Assembly: GCA_013399115.1 (NCBI GenBank)
Contig: VXAA01005663.1
Location: 1 to 64,000 of the forward strand
DNA length: 64,000 nt
Origin: Anseranas semipalmata
Lineage: Eukaryota > Chordata > Aves > Anseriformes > Anseranatidae
Direction of reading: 5' to 3'
This document shows positions 33,250 through 45,649 of this stretch, piece by piece. Below the pieces are notes generated by a model. The model did not search any database, was not told the origin of the DNA, and worked only from the letters and a program-made list of their open reading frames with translations. Each line of letters begins with the position of its first letter. Within the stretch, counting starts at the first letter, position 1. A program made the translations under genes and the position numbers.

Positions 33250-34550
33250 GTAATTAACTACGCTTCGGATACACTGTTCTGAAGGCGGCTTCTAAGAACG
33301 GCTTATTTTATGCCATGTTTTTAAAACAGTCAAAAAAGGAGAAGAATAAAATCAACTGCCCTTCTCCATCAGGAGAACAACTCCCGGGGAAAACAATCAA
33401 CTTTCAAAGTATTGATTTTGTATTCATCAATCCAATATAAAAAATTAATAAGAAATTCAACCTTAGCTGTTTTCAGAGAAAATGTTGATAATTGCATTTA
33501 TACTATTTGAGGGAATTATATTTAAATCTTTCGTTACATGTGAGCTTACTAGTATTTACTTTCTTAAGTTTCTGCCAGTAAAAAGCGCCCTGGGTTTGAC
33601 AGAGCAAATTTCCCAGCATTTGGAAGCTTTTATCCCAATTTTAACACCTTATCTCTTTTCCTCTAGAGAATTAACTGATATTGCATTAAAACAGAAAATG
33701 ATATAGAATTTTAAACAGTCCACACAACTGGAAAACTGTCAGATCCATACAAAGCTCTACCGGAAAGAAACTTCAGCCTAAAAATTTAGGTTTTTATACA
33801 CAGTATATAAGCATACGTATATTTACATACATACATATGCTCATATAAACAGCAATTTTACAGTAGCTAAATGATTTGTCTAAAATTATTTTAAAATATT
33901 TTAATGTGAAGTACTGCATCAATAAAAAAAATTGAGTACTGAGATTTTCCTTAATTTAACCTAATAGCCAACAAAAAGTGACGTAGCTAAAGAATATGAG
34001 TATAATCCAGATTATTCAGATACAATTTGTATTTTCAGTCAAGCCTTAAAAGCTTTTATTAAAAGAAACACTATTTTTGTCACTAATGTATTTTCTAATC
34101 ATCGTAACTTGCTCAAATATAAAGATATTTTTAAAAAGCCATTTAAAACGACGCTACAGTTTTGTGACACATTTCTTGCTAACTCCGTTACCATTGCACT
34201 CATACAAATCAGCAAACAAAGGGATGTTTTTGCCACCCATGTGATGGTATTTGTTGAACGATTCTTGCGTTTATCCAGACTGCGCCTGTCTCACACCTAG
34301 AATCTGACAGCTGCCCTCTTAGGAACACAGGTGACGATATCGCTGGATATTTTTATTTTTCATTGCGATTAAAATAACACATAAAATTAAGGCCAATGCC
34401 GACCATTATTTTTCCCTGTAGGTCCTGTTACTTTAAGGTAATATAAATTGTCCGATATCCTCCATGAGTGCATGCTCTCAGGGCACGAGGGCATACAGAC
34501 TCTAGATAAGTCATAATTTAGTACGCCAAAGGTGAAAAGAAAACGCAGAG
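33250..34550. other. AT-rich stretch, nothing recognised
   Basis: About 1.3 kb of AT-rich, CpG-free sequence. No repeat family, exon or motif cluster is supported. Confidence 0.4.
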
Positions 34551-34559
34551 GAAACAAGT

Positions 34560-35445
34560 CCTCTTTTTGCAGAAAGCCTTCTCGAGCAATCAAACGAGAC
34601 CGCCCTTGCTTGCCGCGGCGGAACGCGGGTTCTTCCTGGGGCCGGAGGATGCCGAACCCAAGCATCAGGTGGTGCCGGTGCCGCGGCTGGGAGCCTCGGA
34701 GCCTCACCTGCAGCCCCCCCGTGCTGCTGCGCTCGCAGCTCGCCCCGCGCTGCCTTGCCAGGCGGCTGCAGGTAGCAGCGCAGACCAGTTCCAACAGCTA
34801 CCATTCGGCCATGCAGCATACGCACGTTTTATACGAGTGGTTTCGTTAAAACCACGTTTGGCAGGAGCAGAACACTGCCTCTCCAAATAAGACACACAAA
34901 AGCTCCGAAAATCCACCTCGCAACCAGTAACCTGCCCTCTCGCTCACCAAGTTTCCCCACAGCTTTTGTGGAAAGTTCTGACCGCATTATTCAAACAGCT
35001 CACTGCCTTCTGCATAAAGCAGCGCTTGACCTGCGGATCGCTGGTGAGCGCCGAAAGCTGTCACGGTACGAGAGGCTGCTTCTCGCCGGGCAGCTTATGG
35101 ACGTAACCAAGGCCCTGCTCGTGCCACGGGACTCACGAACGCAGAACACGGCCCCTGCTCAGCTGCACCTGATCAGGCACAGGTATCCTCCGAGCAACAA
35201 AAGTGCAGAAAAACTATGAGCCCAGCACTGATTGCCAACCCTGAATTTTATAGAAGCTTGCATAATTAGCGAACGTCCGGAGCGAACCGTCCCTTTGTGC
35301 GCACAGACTGGCGCAGCCCCTGGGCTGTTCTCCCGCTGCAGGCACAGCACTCGGCTCTGAGCGCAGCCCTCCCGTGCCGCGCAGCGCGAGCGGCGATACT
35401 CACAGGCAGCGGGTGCTCCGTGCCCGTCTGCCTCAAAGAGCCGGA
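34560..35445. other. Two CpG-rich patches
   Basis: GC-rich, CpG-containing segments at about 34590-34800 and 35020-35440 with an AT-richer gap. Frames of up to 135 aa overlap on both strands and match nothing I recognise. Confidence 0.45.
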
Positions 35446-35449
35446 GACA

Positions 35450-36845
35450 CCGCAGGATCAAATCCAGCTTTGCGACTGAGTAAACACTAGCCCTAAATTG
35501 TCTCCATTATATCCACAACATAATGATGAAGATAAAATTTGCAAATTTAACTTGATATAACTGAACTTTCACCTTTGAATCCACACAGAAATTGTATTAC
35601 AGCACTCGTGTAGGTCTCCCTGTGATAGATATTATATATAAAATGTATGCAACTTGAAAATAAAGAGATCCTGTGAAAAAAGCATGAATTCAAAAATCTG
35701 TAACCACTTAATTTAGAAGGAGCACAAAGGAAAAGTATGTTTTAAAGATAATAAAATCCTAGAAGTCACACCAACACGATCACTGTTTTCACGACTACCT
35801 GACGTCCGCCAGAGAACACCCTGCCTCGCACGCTGCAAGGCCACCTGTCACGTCCAGAAGCAGACTGGTGAGGAGTACACCGTAAAGGATACAGCCTCCG
35901 ATGATGGATAAGGGCAGAACCCCTCACCCCGTGCCACCCCACGCCCGGAGCAGAGCAGGCGGCACAGCGACACTCAGCACTCGAAGCACTCGCACTGCTC
36001 CTGCCGCCTGCACGCTGCCACGAGCTCCCACGTGTTACCCGCACATCGCGTCTCATGCGACTCTTACCGCCATTCTGCACTAAACCTGGAACTTGCTAAT
36101 ACCCCCAAGCATGTTCATTTCCCTTTTTTCCCTATCTTTTCACACGGGGTCCAAAATGCCATACAACCACTCCATGGTTTTTAATTGCAAATTTCATTAA
36201 ACATACTAAACGTGCTTACATTTGTTCCTTTTTGATTTTATCTTTTGCAAATCCCCTGCATGGTCATCTGTTCTCATTTTTGCCGGACATTTTCATGCTA
36301 ACCAGCAAGGTCATTGCAAAACTTGTATTGATTTTCTTCCCAAATATCCGGCTGCACAAATACATATTTTACCAAGGGTTCTGAAGTCAGCCCCGAGAAC
36401 GAATGTAAACACACGGCAGTGCAGCTGGGAAAGCCTTTGCAACATGGAGTCACAAATGGACTTGTGCAGATTCCTACTGGAAAAAGATGGCTGGTTAACC
36501 CCTTTTCAGCTGAGTGGGGAAATCAATTTTACAACGAAGCAGCCCCGGATGTGAACTGGGCACCACACGGCCCCGCAGCACTCGGGATAATAGACTGGCC
36601 GCCCGGAGAGTGGTCACTGCAGCCTGCGCAGCGGTGTGACATTTATCTTACAAACGTGCTCAAATACAGTATATTTTGTTTGGTTGATTGATTTTAGCAT
36701 TCAAACATATCTTTCACTATTTCAACCCAAAGATACTCAGTATCTTTATTTTGAAATATATCAAATGTAAATTTTCTGAACTTATCACACAAAACTAGAA
36801 TCTTCTAGCAATCAAGACAAATATCCGTAATCTCCTCTGCATTGA
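35450..36845. other. Mixed spacer with one GC patch
   Basis: AT-rich sequence containing a moderately GC-rich segment at about 35800-36040 with CpG. No gene is supported. An exon-like segment immediately follows at 36849 (see findings). Confidence 0.3.
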
Positions 36846-36944
36846 CAGGGAGCCCAGTGGGGCTCGCAGCCTGGCCCAGTATCTCTCATACTCACCACAG
36901 AGTTTAAGTTCCAGGCCTGGAGCTCACCAGAAGAATGCACTGGT

Positions 36945-38960
36945 AAGTCAAGAATTTCATGTTGCTAAATGATTTTTATTTTTTATTTTTTACCAAGAAT
37001 GGCAGAGTCCTTTTTGCAGCCGAGTAGAGACCAGCTCTCTTCCCGAGATCAGGACTAACAGAGCTTCTAAGGTAAAACCAGACTTTCCTTTTTTCCTATC
37101 TTGGCCACCATCTAGGTACTGAAACATTTAAATCGCGATTACAGGAAAAACACAACAAACAAACAGTGTGGATGGCTAGAGAAAGTGATTAAGCGTGGGA
37201 CGGTGATTCAGGCATACATTTATAAGAAACTAACTTTGAATCACTGTACCAGATGCAGTCCCAGGCAAAAATGTATGCAGGCAACAGGGAGTTAAGTAAA
37301 TAATTTTTTTCTTTTCTTTGTCGATGTGTTTAGTTCTCTTCCTGCCAAGACTCATTTCACTCTGCTATCTTGTGAGAGACACATATGGTGCAGTGAAATT
37401 GCCATCCAAGAAAGCATGTCCCAGCCTGTTGAGACATCATCAAATAAGATTAAAGCAAAGTAAAAATAAAAAGATAGAACGATTTTTTTTTCTTTTTCTT
37501 GTACAGGGAACATCTGATGAAAGTCACTGAGGTACTTGAATGCTTCTAAAGGTTTTGCAACCATTTCTTTACTTTGCCTGGTTAAGAAAAAGGCAGAAAT
37601 AACAAGCCAATATCTCCTTTTTCTTCTTCAAGTTAGTGAAAAAATGTGTTTCATAATAAACCTGATGTATATGAATAAAATACAATATTGCCTTCTGTGC
37701 TTCTGTGGAAACAGCACTTAAATGCACAGAAATACCACTGGCTTTCTATTCTGGATGCCTCTGCACCGTCTCCAACTCCTGCATGCAAAAAACCTTTTTG
37801 GGCAAGGACAAAATAATTATTCTATTAATCTAGCCCATAAAAAGGTGCACGTCACCTCCCGGCCAGCACATTCAGGTGACGCTCTGGCAACCAACTTCTA
37901 CACCAAATATTAAAATTCATCACCTGAGAAATACAGAAGTCCAAGGTACGGTATTAAATGTGTGAAAGAAACTGAAAATTGTTGCATTTTCCTAACAGTT
38001 GCAAAGGCCTCAGGACGAAGCAGATATTACAGGTTCTTCCCCTACAAGGTCTCTTCAGCTTCCACATTCAGAAAAAAGGACTGGGTGAAGAAATCCCGGC
38101 CGATCCCCACGTGCTTTTGCCCCGGGTACTTACAACAGGACTTAGGATGCGGTGGTTTGTACCGTTACATCAACGGGAACTGCTGAGAAGCAACTCGTCG
38201 GCTACTCTTGACTGCTTTGAAATCAGGCTCTACAACTATTTCAGAATTACTGTCCTACCCCCACAAAAGCACAAGCTAACACAACACATACAGTGCGCCC
38301 TACATTTTAAGTGAATAGACTTAAAGTACAGAAGTCTGCTCAAGGCCAAAAAGAAGTCTCAAGGGATAAGAGGAAGCCAAAATCAAATTAGCATTGTTGA
38401 TCGTGATAAAAGTAAGCTGAGGGGTGGGGGGCATCTTAAGCACACAAAATAATCTGCAAAATGGAGTTCAGCTTCGGAAACAGGAACGTGTTTTGTGCGT
38501 TTCTTTGCCACCCGTTCCAGTTAGACACCGTGCATTTCCAGGTCTCGTTTCCAATGCACTCTTAGCTGGGCTGCAGGAAAGCAACAATGCATCAGTAGCA
38601 GAGATTATCCCTGGCCTTAATAAGCTGTTGTTGGCTTTCATAACAACTGCAGCCTAGGACGAGTCACACCGAGCTCAAAGACAATCTTACCAATAGCCTG
38701 GAGCAAGGATTATAGAAACAAGAATCCAAGGGGGGGTGGGAGGGAGCAAAAATCCCAAGAAACAGGGGCTAATGTAAAATCGTTTACATATTAACCTTCT
38801 TCCCTTCTGACAGTGGTCAAGTTCTGATTCAAAATACAAATTATCTCCAATTACTTCAAAAGAGGCAGTCACAGAGCTGTCACTTAACCTTCACCATCTG
38901 TTTGGCTCAAAAGAAAGCTGTACAGCCTGCCACTTTGACCTCATCTTTCTCTTTCCACAC
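36945..38960. other. Mixed AT-rich spacer, nothing firm
   Basis: Contains T-rich tracts near 37303-37320 and 37483-37500, each preceding an acceptor-like site without a good donor. No repeat family or motif cluster is supported. Confidence 0.35.
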
Positions 38961-38964
38961 TGGA

Positions 38965-40425
38965 CAGGCACCAAAAGAGAGACGATGGCTTATTGTTCTC
39001 CAGAGAAAACCTCGTCCACGGAGGAGCTGGGGGGTGAGGACGCGCGCAGGGGAGGGCAGGGTTTCGGGAGGTGACTTAATTTAACTGCTGGGGGGGCTGT
39101 TCTGGGAGGATGAGTTTGCAGACCTTCCTCGCTCGCTCCGTCAGGCGTCTCCAGAGATGAGGCTTGTTTAGGAGCGCAGCCTGCCTGCCAGGAGCCGTCA
39201 CCGGCTAAACAACGCGGCGGGCAAAAAAGGCAGAAGCTGATTCACAGTGGATTCTGGCTTAGAGATTCTTGTGAATTTTTCCATCTAGTAGCCAGATATA
39301 CATGGAAAAACATCAGCTATTTGAGATGTCAAAGGGAAAATAAATCCAAGAAATGAAATCGCTTTCTAGGAAAGAGAGCAGCACAAAATGATTGGGGAAA
39401 AACAAAACAAAACAAAGCAAGAAGGTGCATGCTCCGGGAAAGCAGAACTTAAAAGTTCTAAAATATGATCTTATTGTAAGATAAATCAGAGCTCACCACT
39501 ACTGTCAGCTGTACAGATTAGACCAAAGCTTCTCACAAACTACTAATTAACCGCTGTGTATCCCAGCCTTTTTCACGGCCTCCGGGGAAGGCGGGGAGTT
39601 TACGGCTCAGACTCACCCCAGAGAAGTGGCAGCAGTAACACAAGAAGCACAAACCCCCACCAGTGGCCAGCGAGGGACAGCAGAGTGCCAAAGGATCAGG
39701 CTCATAAGCCTGATCTAAAAGCGCAGAAGTGCTGGGAATAAGAAAAGCTGTCAGAGAAAAGAGATTCCAGAGGGGCTGCAGGGCACAGTAATAGGGTGCA
39801 AATTTTTGAATACCTCGTGGTTTACAGGCAGTTTCTAATGCTTCTGCTGAGAAACATTACAGCATTTCCATTGGCTCTGATCTTTATTTTCAGTTTTATT
39901 ACCCACTGCATAACAGGTTTCTCCAAGAGAGAAAGAAAGAAAGCAGAGCCCTCTGTAAACAGGAGCAACTCCAACTCCCAAACGTTGCACATAGCAAAGC
40001 GGTGCAGCACGCGGACAATTTTGTATATGAAACGGCTCTGAAAACAAACACCTCTGTAGCTGTGCACCCTATGTGACGCTTTTGGCATTATTTGGCATGT
40101 GGAGGCAGAACCCGTTCTCTTGTCTCACAGTATTCCATCCAAGGAGAGCACACCGCGACGCACACAGCCAGATGACAGGGGCTGCAAACTTTCCATTTCC
40201 ATAGCAGATGGGAACAAATCAATTAAGGACACAGCGCTACAGCACCGCTAATAACAAGCACTCGGAATACGGTACCGAGTATTTTGCTCGGTGGGAGAAA
40301 GGAAAGCCTGCTGCAGAAGGTGCTGAATCAAATAATGATCTCAAGCAAATAGCCTTCTACGCCACAGAATCTGAATTCCTTTGCTGCCGTTTTTAAAACG
40401 CAAACAGAATATTGAGCTCGGTGTG
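38965..40425. other. Mixed spacer with a small CpG patch
   Basis: GC-rich sequence with CpG at about 39005-39220, then ordinary mixed sequence. Nothing else recognised. Confidence 0.3.
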
Positions 40426-40429
40426 CAGT

Positions 40430-41240
40430 TCAGAGGGGGCAGAAAAGCTCCCTGCGCTCTCGGTGCTGGAAGAGCCTGACAACAGCTGCAGCCACACTGA
40501 AATGTTTAATTTTACTTAAAACATTCTCTCAGGCCTATGTATTATTTGAAGTATAATGTACAGAATTATCTAATGAATTCTCAGATCAAATACTCTCATT
40601 TTGCTGCAGGCCATTTCCCGAGAACAAACTAAAGGCACACAGGCTTCTTTCTGTGCCTGAATGTTGAATTTAAACAGATGTCCAGTGGACATCAGCTTCT
40701 TTCAGATTGCCTCTCCCATTCAGTCTTCTGTATCTCCAGCCAGTGCAAACCCCCTTAAATTAAAAACAAACAGAGAATCAAGATAACAAAAAATATGGCA
40801 GGACTACCAAGAACAAAAAGGCCTGTCGTGAATCCTGGCTGTCCCTCTGCTGCGGTAAGGGATGTGGTGACAGTGAGAAAGTTGCCTAGGAGCAGCATCT
40901 GGCTCTGATTAGGTAACAAGCTGTAGCATCTGCAAGCTTGTCAGTGCTCAGCCCACAACAAAGTCCGGCCAGCAGATCCGTGTTTGAAATGGGAACTAGC
41001 TGTGACGTTTTATAAGACAAACATTATCTGTTCCCATTGCAGGGAGCCTTTTCATTAAAAGCTGGCTGTAAGAGGAGAAATTAAACGTGCTTGTTACATT
41101 TCGCTTTTCATCTCAAAGAAAAAACTATCTGGTTTTGTCTGTCAGAAACCTTTTTATTTGTCTTTCCTCCGTGAAATGGCTGCAAGATAACGGTAGTGAT
41201 TCCACAGCCCTCAATAAGCAGCTGCTGTGAACCCTAGGTG
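40430..41240. promoter_or_regulatory. Candidate conserved regulatory block
   Basis: About 800 bases of even-textured, repeat-free sequence with a perfect inverted repeat GATGTCCA-G-TGGACATC (40677-40693) and a small hairpin AGGCACA...TGTGCCT (40633-40658). No coding potential is seen. It looks like a conserved non-coding element; this is a judgement of texture and must be tested by alignment. Confidence 0.3.
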
Positions 41241-41249
41241 CTCCTATAA

Positions 41250-42590
41250 GATTTTACCACTTTTTACCCTAACTATGAAAAATAAAACAAAACTTGCATG
41301 CAGCAGAGCCCCGCGGGTGAGGACCCCAGCCACAGGACGCGCTGGGTGCGCTGCCCACGGCCACGCCAGCGGCTCGGCGGAAAACACGTTTCTCAATTGA
41401 CATTTACTTGCTCTGTTTGATTTCACAATATGTGCATTAAAATTCACTCATCTCCAAGTATTTATTTACTTACTTTGACTGTATATTTGACTAAGACAGC
41501 TTCCATACTTCACTATTTTTTCTTCCCTTCTTTTCTTGGTGTGTTGGAGTTGATCTTTTTCTATGCTGTGTTACTGAATGACAGCCACAGTCCTCAACGC
41601 CTCCACTGTAATCTGAAATGCATTTATACTGCTCTTTTGAAAAATGAAAAGAGAATACTCTGTGTGCCCTGTATAAGACCAAAGTCCAACATAACTGAAG
41701 AAGAACTGAAGAATTATTAAATCTGAGAAGTTAATTTCTGTCCAACCTCACAGTGATTTTCGAACATCTAAGGAAACTCACCTATGAGCACCTCCAAAAA
41801 ATATTCTCCTGTAAAACTAAGCATTAGTCAAATCAGTACTAGAGACTTCGATAGCGTACACCCCTCTATGCAGATTTTGGAAACTGTCAGAAAATCATGT
41901 AATTTCAAAATTTCTCAGTCTGAGCAGTTTGCTTTTGAAAACAGTTACCTTGATGCCCCAGTCTGCCTGGGGACCAACCAGTGAAAGCTTTAAACACAGC
42001 TAGCAGTCTGGTGGTGCTTGTCACAGCAAGCACAAAACCACATGAACGGGCACAAATGAAAAGAAGGTACAGTCCCTCCACAAGATCTGGGCAGAACAGG
42101 AAAATGCTATGTTTCCAAAACCCAGAAAACTGCAGAACTCCAAAATAAGGACTTTAGGGGAAAAAGTATAGATGTTACAATAACTTGCTTTAAAAAAAAA
42201 AAAAACAAAAAAAACACTTGCTATGAAATCTGGCCTATTTATTAGTTGTGAAATACAAACCATGTTATCGACAATCTTAAGGAAATGGTTTGATGTTAAG
42301 TGATACTTCAGAATCCGCCCCGTAGCAAAGCTACTGCACCATTACAGAAAGATAAGCAGAAAATCCTTCCTGCAAATAAAGGAGACCTCCCTGATATTCT
42401 ATAAACCATGCAGCTGATTTTTAAAAGCCACTGACATAACGTATGGGCCTGGAAATTTTCTGCTATATGGCAGCATGCAGTACTTCCTGTAACACGAGAC
42501 TTGCTAAAAAAGAACAATTCCTAATGACGATAATTACCCTGAAATGTTGTTACATAAGACGCAACTCACACTATTTTTATTAATAATACA
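41250..42590. other. AT-rich spacer
   Basis: A small GC patch at 41300-41375 and an A-rich run near 42190-42213 are the only features. No gene or repeat family recognised. Confidence 0.35.
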
Positions 42591-42599
42591 AACGAATCT

Positions 42600-43515
42600 C
42601 AAGATGGCACGAGCCCGAACGGGTGCCCCACGCAGCCCCAGCAGAAGCTGCTTGCCTGTTTTCCAGGACACGCCTTTTCCAAGCTCACCACAGCCAGCAG
42701 AGGAGCGGCCCACCGGTGCGCATCGCACACCCAGCCCCGTTTCCACGCGCGCAGCGCTGGCCGCAAGGAAAACGTTTTCCCAGAGCGGTCGGCTTCGGGG
42801 CAATCGGGGTGCAGGGCGGCGGCACCGCGCCCAACGGCACCTCCTGGTGCAGCCCCGGGGCCGAGCCACCGGCACGCAGCCAGCAGCACGCGGCCGCCAC
42901 GCCAGCAGCACGTGGCACCACCAGGAGTCAGGCCCCACGGGCAGCCCCCGCCCGGCCACCCCTCGCGTCGCAGGTAACGGCACCGGGAGGCTGCGGCTTG
43001 CAAAAACACAATAAAATACAACTTGGCAGCAGCCAGTGAGATCCCTTACTTGCAAAATTAGGATTTTTTTTTCTTCCTCAGAAAAAACTATATAGACATA
43101 AAAAGCGAAGGGCTTCGTACCATTCTCGCTGCTGAGTGATCGCTGTCTGACACGAAGGTGTGAGGAGAGCGGGAGCGTGCTGGAGAGAAACCACCAAGAA
43201 ACGAAGCCGACGGCAGAGCTAAGGCCAGGCTGCAGACGCGCTTCCGCTTCAGGGCGCTACCTGCACCATCCCGCCCACAGCGGGGCACTTCCTTCCGAGG
43301 AGCGGCCTTTGCTCTCCCTGGGAGCCGCAGGAAATGTTACCGGTTCGCACCGGTCGGCCCCTCTCCGAGGTGGGAGCCTGGAGCGCGCTGACACCCCTGG
43401 GCCCGCCGCGGGCCTCGCGCGCTTCTGCGGCTCTGCGGGAGGCCGACGGGCAGGCCCCAGCTGCTCGATCGCCTTACCCACACGGCAGAGACCATCGCGC
43501 TTCTCCCCAGCGCAC
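42600..43515. other. Two CpG-dense patches
   Basis: Strongly GC- and CpG-rich intervals at about 42610-42985 and 43190-43500. Frames of up to 173 aa are open simultaneously on both strands and in several phases, so no gene is inferred. They resemble CpG islands without recognisable promoter boxes. Confidence 0.5.
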
Positions 43516-43671
43516 AGCAGTGTCCCTCACAACGCTTAAGTTCTCTCAGCGTTATGGCTTAACAGACTACTGTGACTGCCATTAAAAAACTGATAGAGCC
43601 AGCATTCCCCTAGAACCATTTCAAGACCTCAACAAAAGGCTGTGCATTTTAAAAGCAACGTGGTTTGTCCA

Positions 43672-43775
43672 TTATTATGATTTATTATTATTTGTATTAC
43701 AGTAGTACCCAGAGGCCCCTGCCAGGGTTCCTTTGTCCAGGGCATTGTACAGAATACACAGCAACACGCTGATCT
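43672..43775 (-). repeat. Old SINE/LINE tail common in turtles and crocodilians, minus strand
   Basis: On the plus strand the order TTATTATTTGTATTACAGTAG, CCAGAGGCCCC, then GGGCATTGTACAGAATACA is the reverse form of an abundant amniote repeat tail (forward form ...GGGGCCTCT...CTACTGTAATACAAATAATAA). It is decayed. I cannot assign the family name with certainty. A second relic of the same tail, in the opposite orientation, lies at 56119-56200. Confidence 0.65.
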
Positions 43776-43779
43776 AAAA

Positions 43780-44825
43780 AACTTAAATTCGGCCTGAAAG
43801 CTTCCAGACCCATTCCCCGTAGGTATTTCCTCACTCGAGGCGTTAATCATTTTCATCATGCTAAGGGGCATTTCCCAAACTCTAATCCCCCCCCCCAACG
43901 ATTTAGAATTTTCCCAGCACCTCCACTTCCAGTTCCAGGTACACCCCTGTGATTAACACAGCAACAGGCTAGGAGTCATCTGTGCAAAGCTTACAGACAG
44001 GTTTTAAAAAGTATTTTGGATCCAAGGAAACGCAAGGGTAATTAAAAGCCGTGAGATGCTATTAACTGTACTGCACCAAACAAATAATCAAGTGAAGATG
44101 ACCATTTATTTTATGTGATTCTCTCTTCTTTAACTGGAAAGCAAAAGTGAAAAACGGCTGCTCTGAGAAAAAAAGTATCCAGAAACACAGTAAGCAAGAA
44201 AAGCAGTGTGGATATGGATATGCAATGTTCATATATAAACAAAGGAAAGGTGTGGAGATTGCATACATCATCCTTGAAAGCAGGAGTGAAAATAGGCTCT
44301 CCCATCTCCAAAAGCAGCTGGGGATGATTCGCAGTAGATTTTTCTATAATAAAAATCCCTTACGTTTCTTTAGTTGGAAAACTCAGTTTATAGGTCAGTT
44401 AACAAGTATTAAAACCACAAGAGAACATGAAACGCACCACCTTTTCCTTTTGATCCTTTTCCCTTTTGTATGAATGTTTTGAAGTTTTGAATATAAAATC
44501 CCTGAATTTTTGTTATGTTTTATGCCTCCGTGAAGGCATTAAAACAAAAGTTTGTGGGCTGAAGAAATATCCCCTAACTAGCAGGGAATTAAAGAAAGCT
44601 GTCCTGCCCCAGCACACCTGTGCGCCAGGTGTGCCGCTGCCCGAGTCCCAAATGGAACACCTCATTTACAAAACAAATCTGTCCAGAAAATTACCTGCCT
44701 CTCGTGATTGCTGCAAATGGTTTTCATCAACCTGCACTGAACTGTACTGCGTTCTCTCCAAATTTACAGCATTGGGTAAGAGTCATTGTAGGAGGGAAAG
44801 GAATAGAAGCAATGTTTAAAAGCCA
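43780..44825. other. Mixed AT-rich spacer, nothing recognised
   Basis: A C-run near 43885-43893 is the only low-complexity element. No gene or repeat family could be supported. Confidence 0.35.
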
Positions 44826-44829
44826 TTAA

Positions 44830-45260
44830 ATAAATAGAGGGTCCCCGTCGAGCGTGGTCAGTGCCTTGGGTGTCCATTCGTTAAGGTAGTTCCCTGCTGA
44901 GCACGCTGCATAACCCACCACCAAGCACAGAATTGGCTTGGCTTAAAGGTTTTAAAGGCCCTGTTCTCTTGCAGGATGCTTCGGTTTTGAAATCTATCAA
45001 AGGAATCTCAAAACAAATTACATGGTAAATTATTATCTCTGTTCTGGCCTCCTCTCTACACCCCACTGTTCAGCATGAATGACGATGGGAGAGCCGCTTG
45101 TGAAAGCCTGCAAGATAAGCAGATTACAGAATGTCAGGTGCCTCGGGCTACTCTAAATTTCACAGCCAAACTTCGCTGGCCAAATCAGTTCATCTCACTA
45201 ATATGGGTCACAGGCTATTTCAATTAATGCACCTCTAATGACTAACATTTGTTCCTTAAT
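44830..45260. promoter_or_regulatory. Candidate conserved regulatory block
   Basis: Non-repetitive, even-textured sequence with ATCAAAG (TCF/LEF-type, near 44997-45003) and several AATTAATG-type homeodomain cores near 45222. It also includes an exon-like segment at 44975-45024. Enhancer identity is inferred from texture and motifs only. Confidence 0.3.
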
Positions 45261-45588
45261 GTGAAAGGAATAAATACAGAGATACGGAAAGCAGCAATAC
45301 CAAGCAAAATCCCCTCCCCTTGCTTCTCATCACAACCACTGCGTTTAGTTTCTCTAACCAACTAACAGGAACAGAGAAAACAGGCTTGCAAGGAATATAG
45401 AATTTCTTTCAGAAAGAAACCTTTTATGTAGCTTTCCTATCATTACCAACTGCATTTCTGGCAGCTTTCAGTGTCCTCTAGATCCCTGTGTACTGAATAA
45501 CAAGACCTGATATGAAAACAGAATGCAGAAAACAAATTAGCATTTCGAAAATAAAAAGCATGGCTTTTAATCCTATTAAGATCATGGC

Positions 45589-45638
45589 TTTTTTTTTTTT
45601 TCTTTTTCTTTCTTTCTTTCTTTTTTTTTTTTTTTTTT
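45589..45638 (+). repeat. T/TTTC low-complexity tract
   Basis: A run of 13 T, an interrupted TTTC repeat and about 18 further T make a 50-base pure pyrimidine tract. Such tracts are error-prone in assembly. Confidence 0.85.
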
Positions 45639-45649
45639 AAGTTCCCTGA

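Noticed and set aside
42534..43055. 173-codon minus-strand frame and several overlapping frames
   Set aside because: All phases on both strands are open because the CpG-dense sequence lacks stops.
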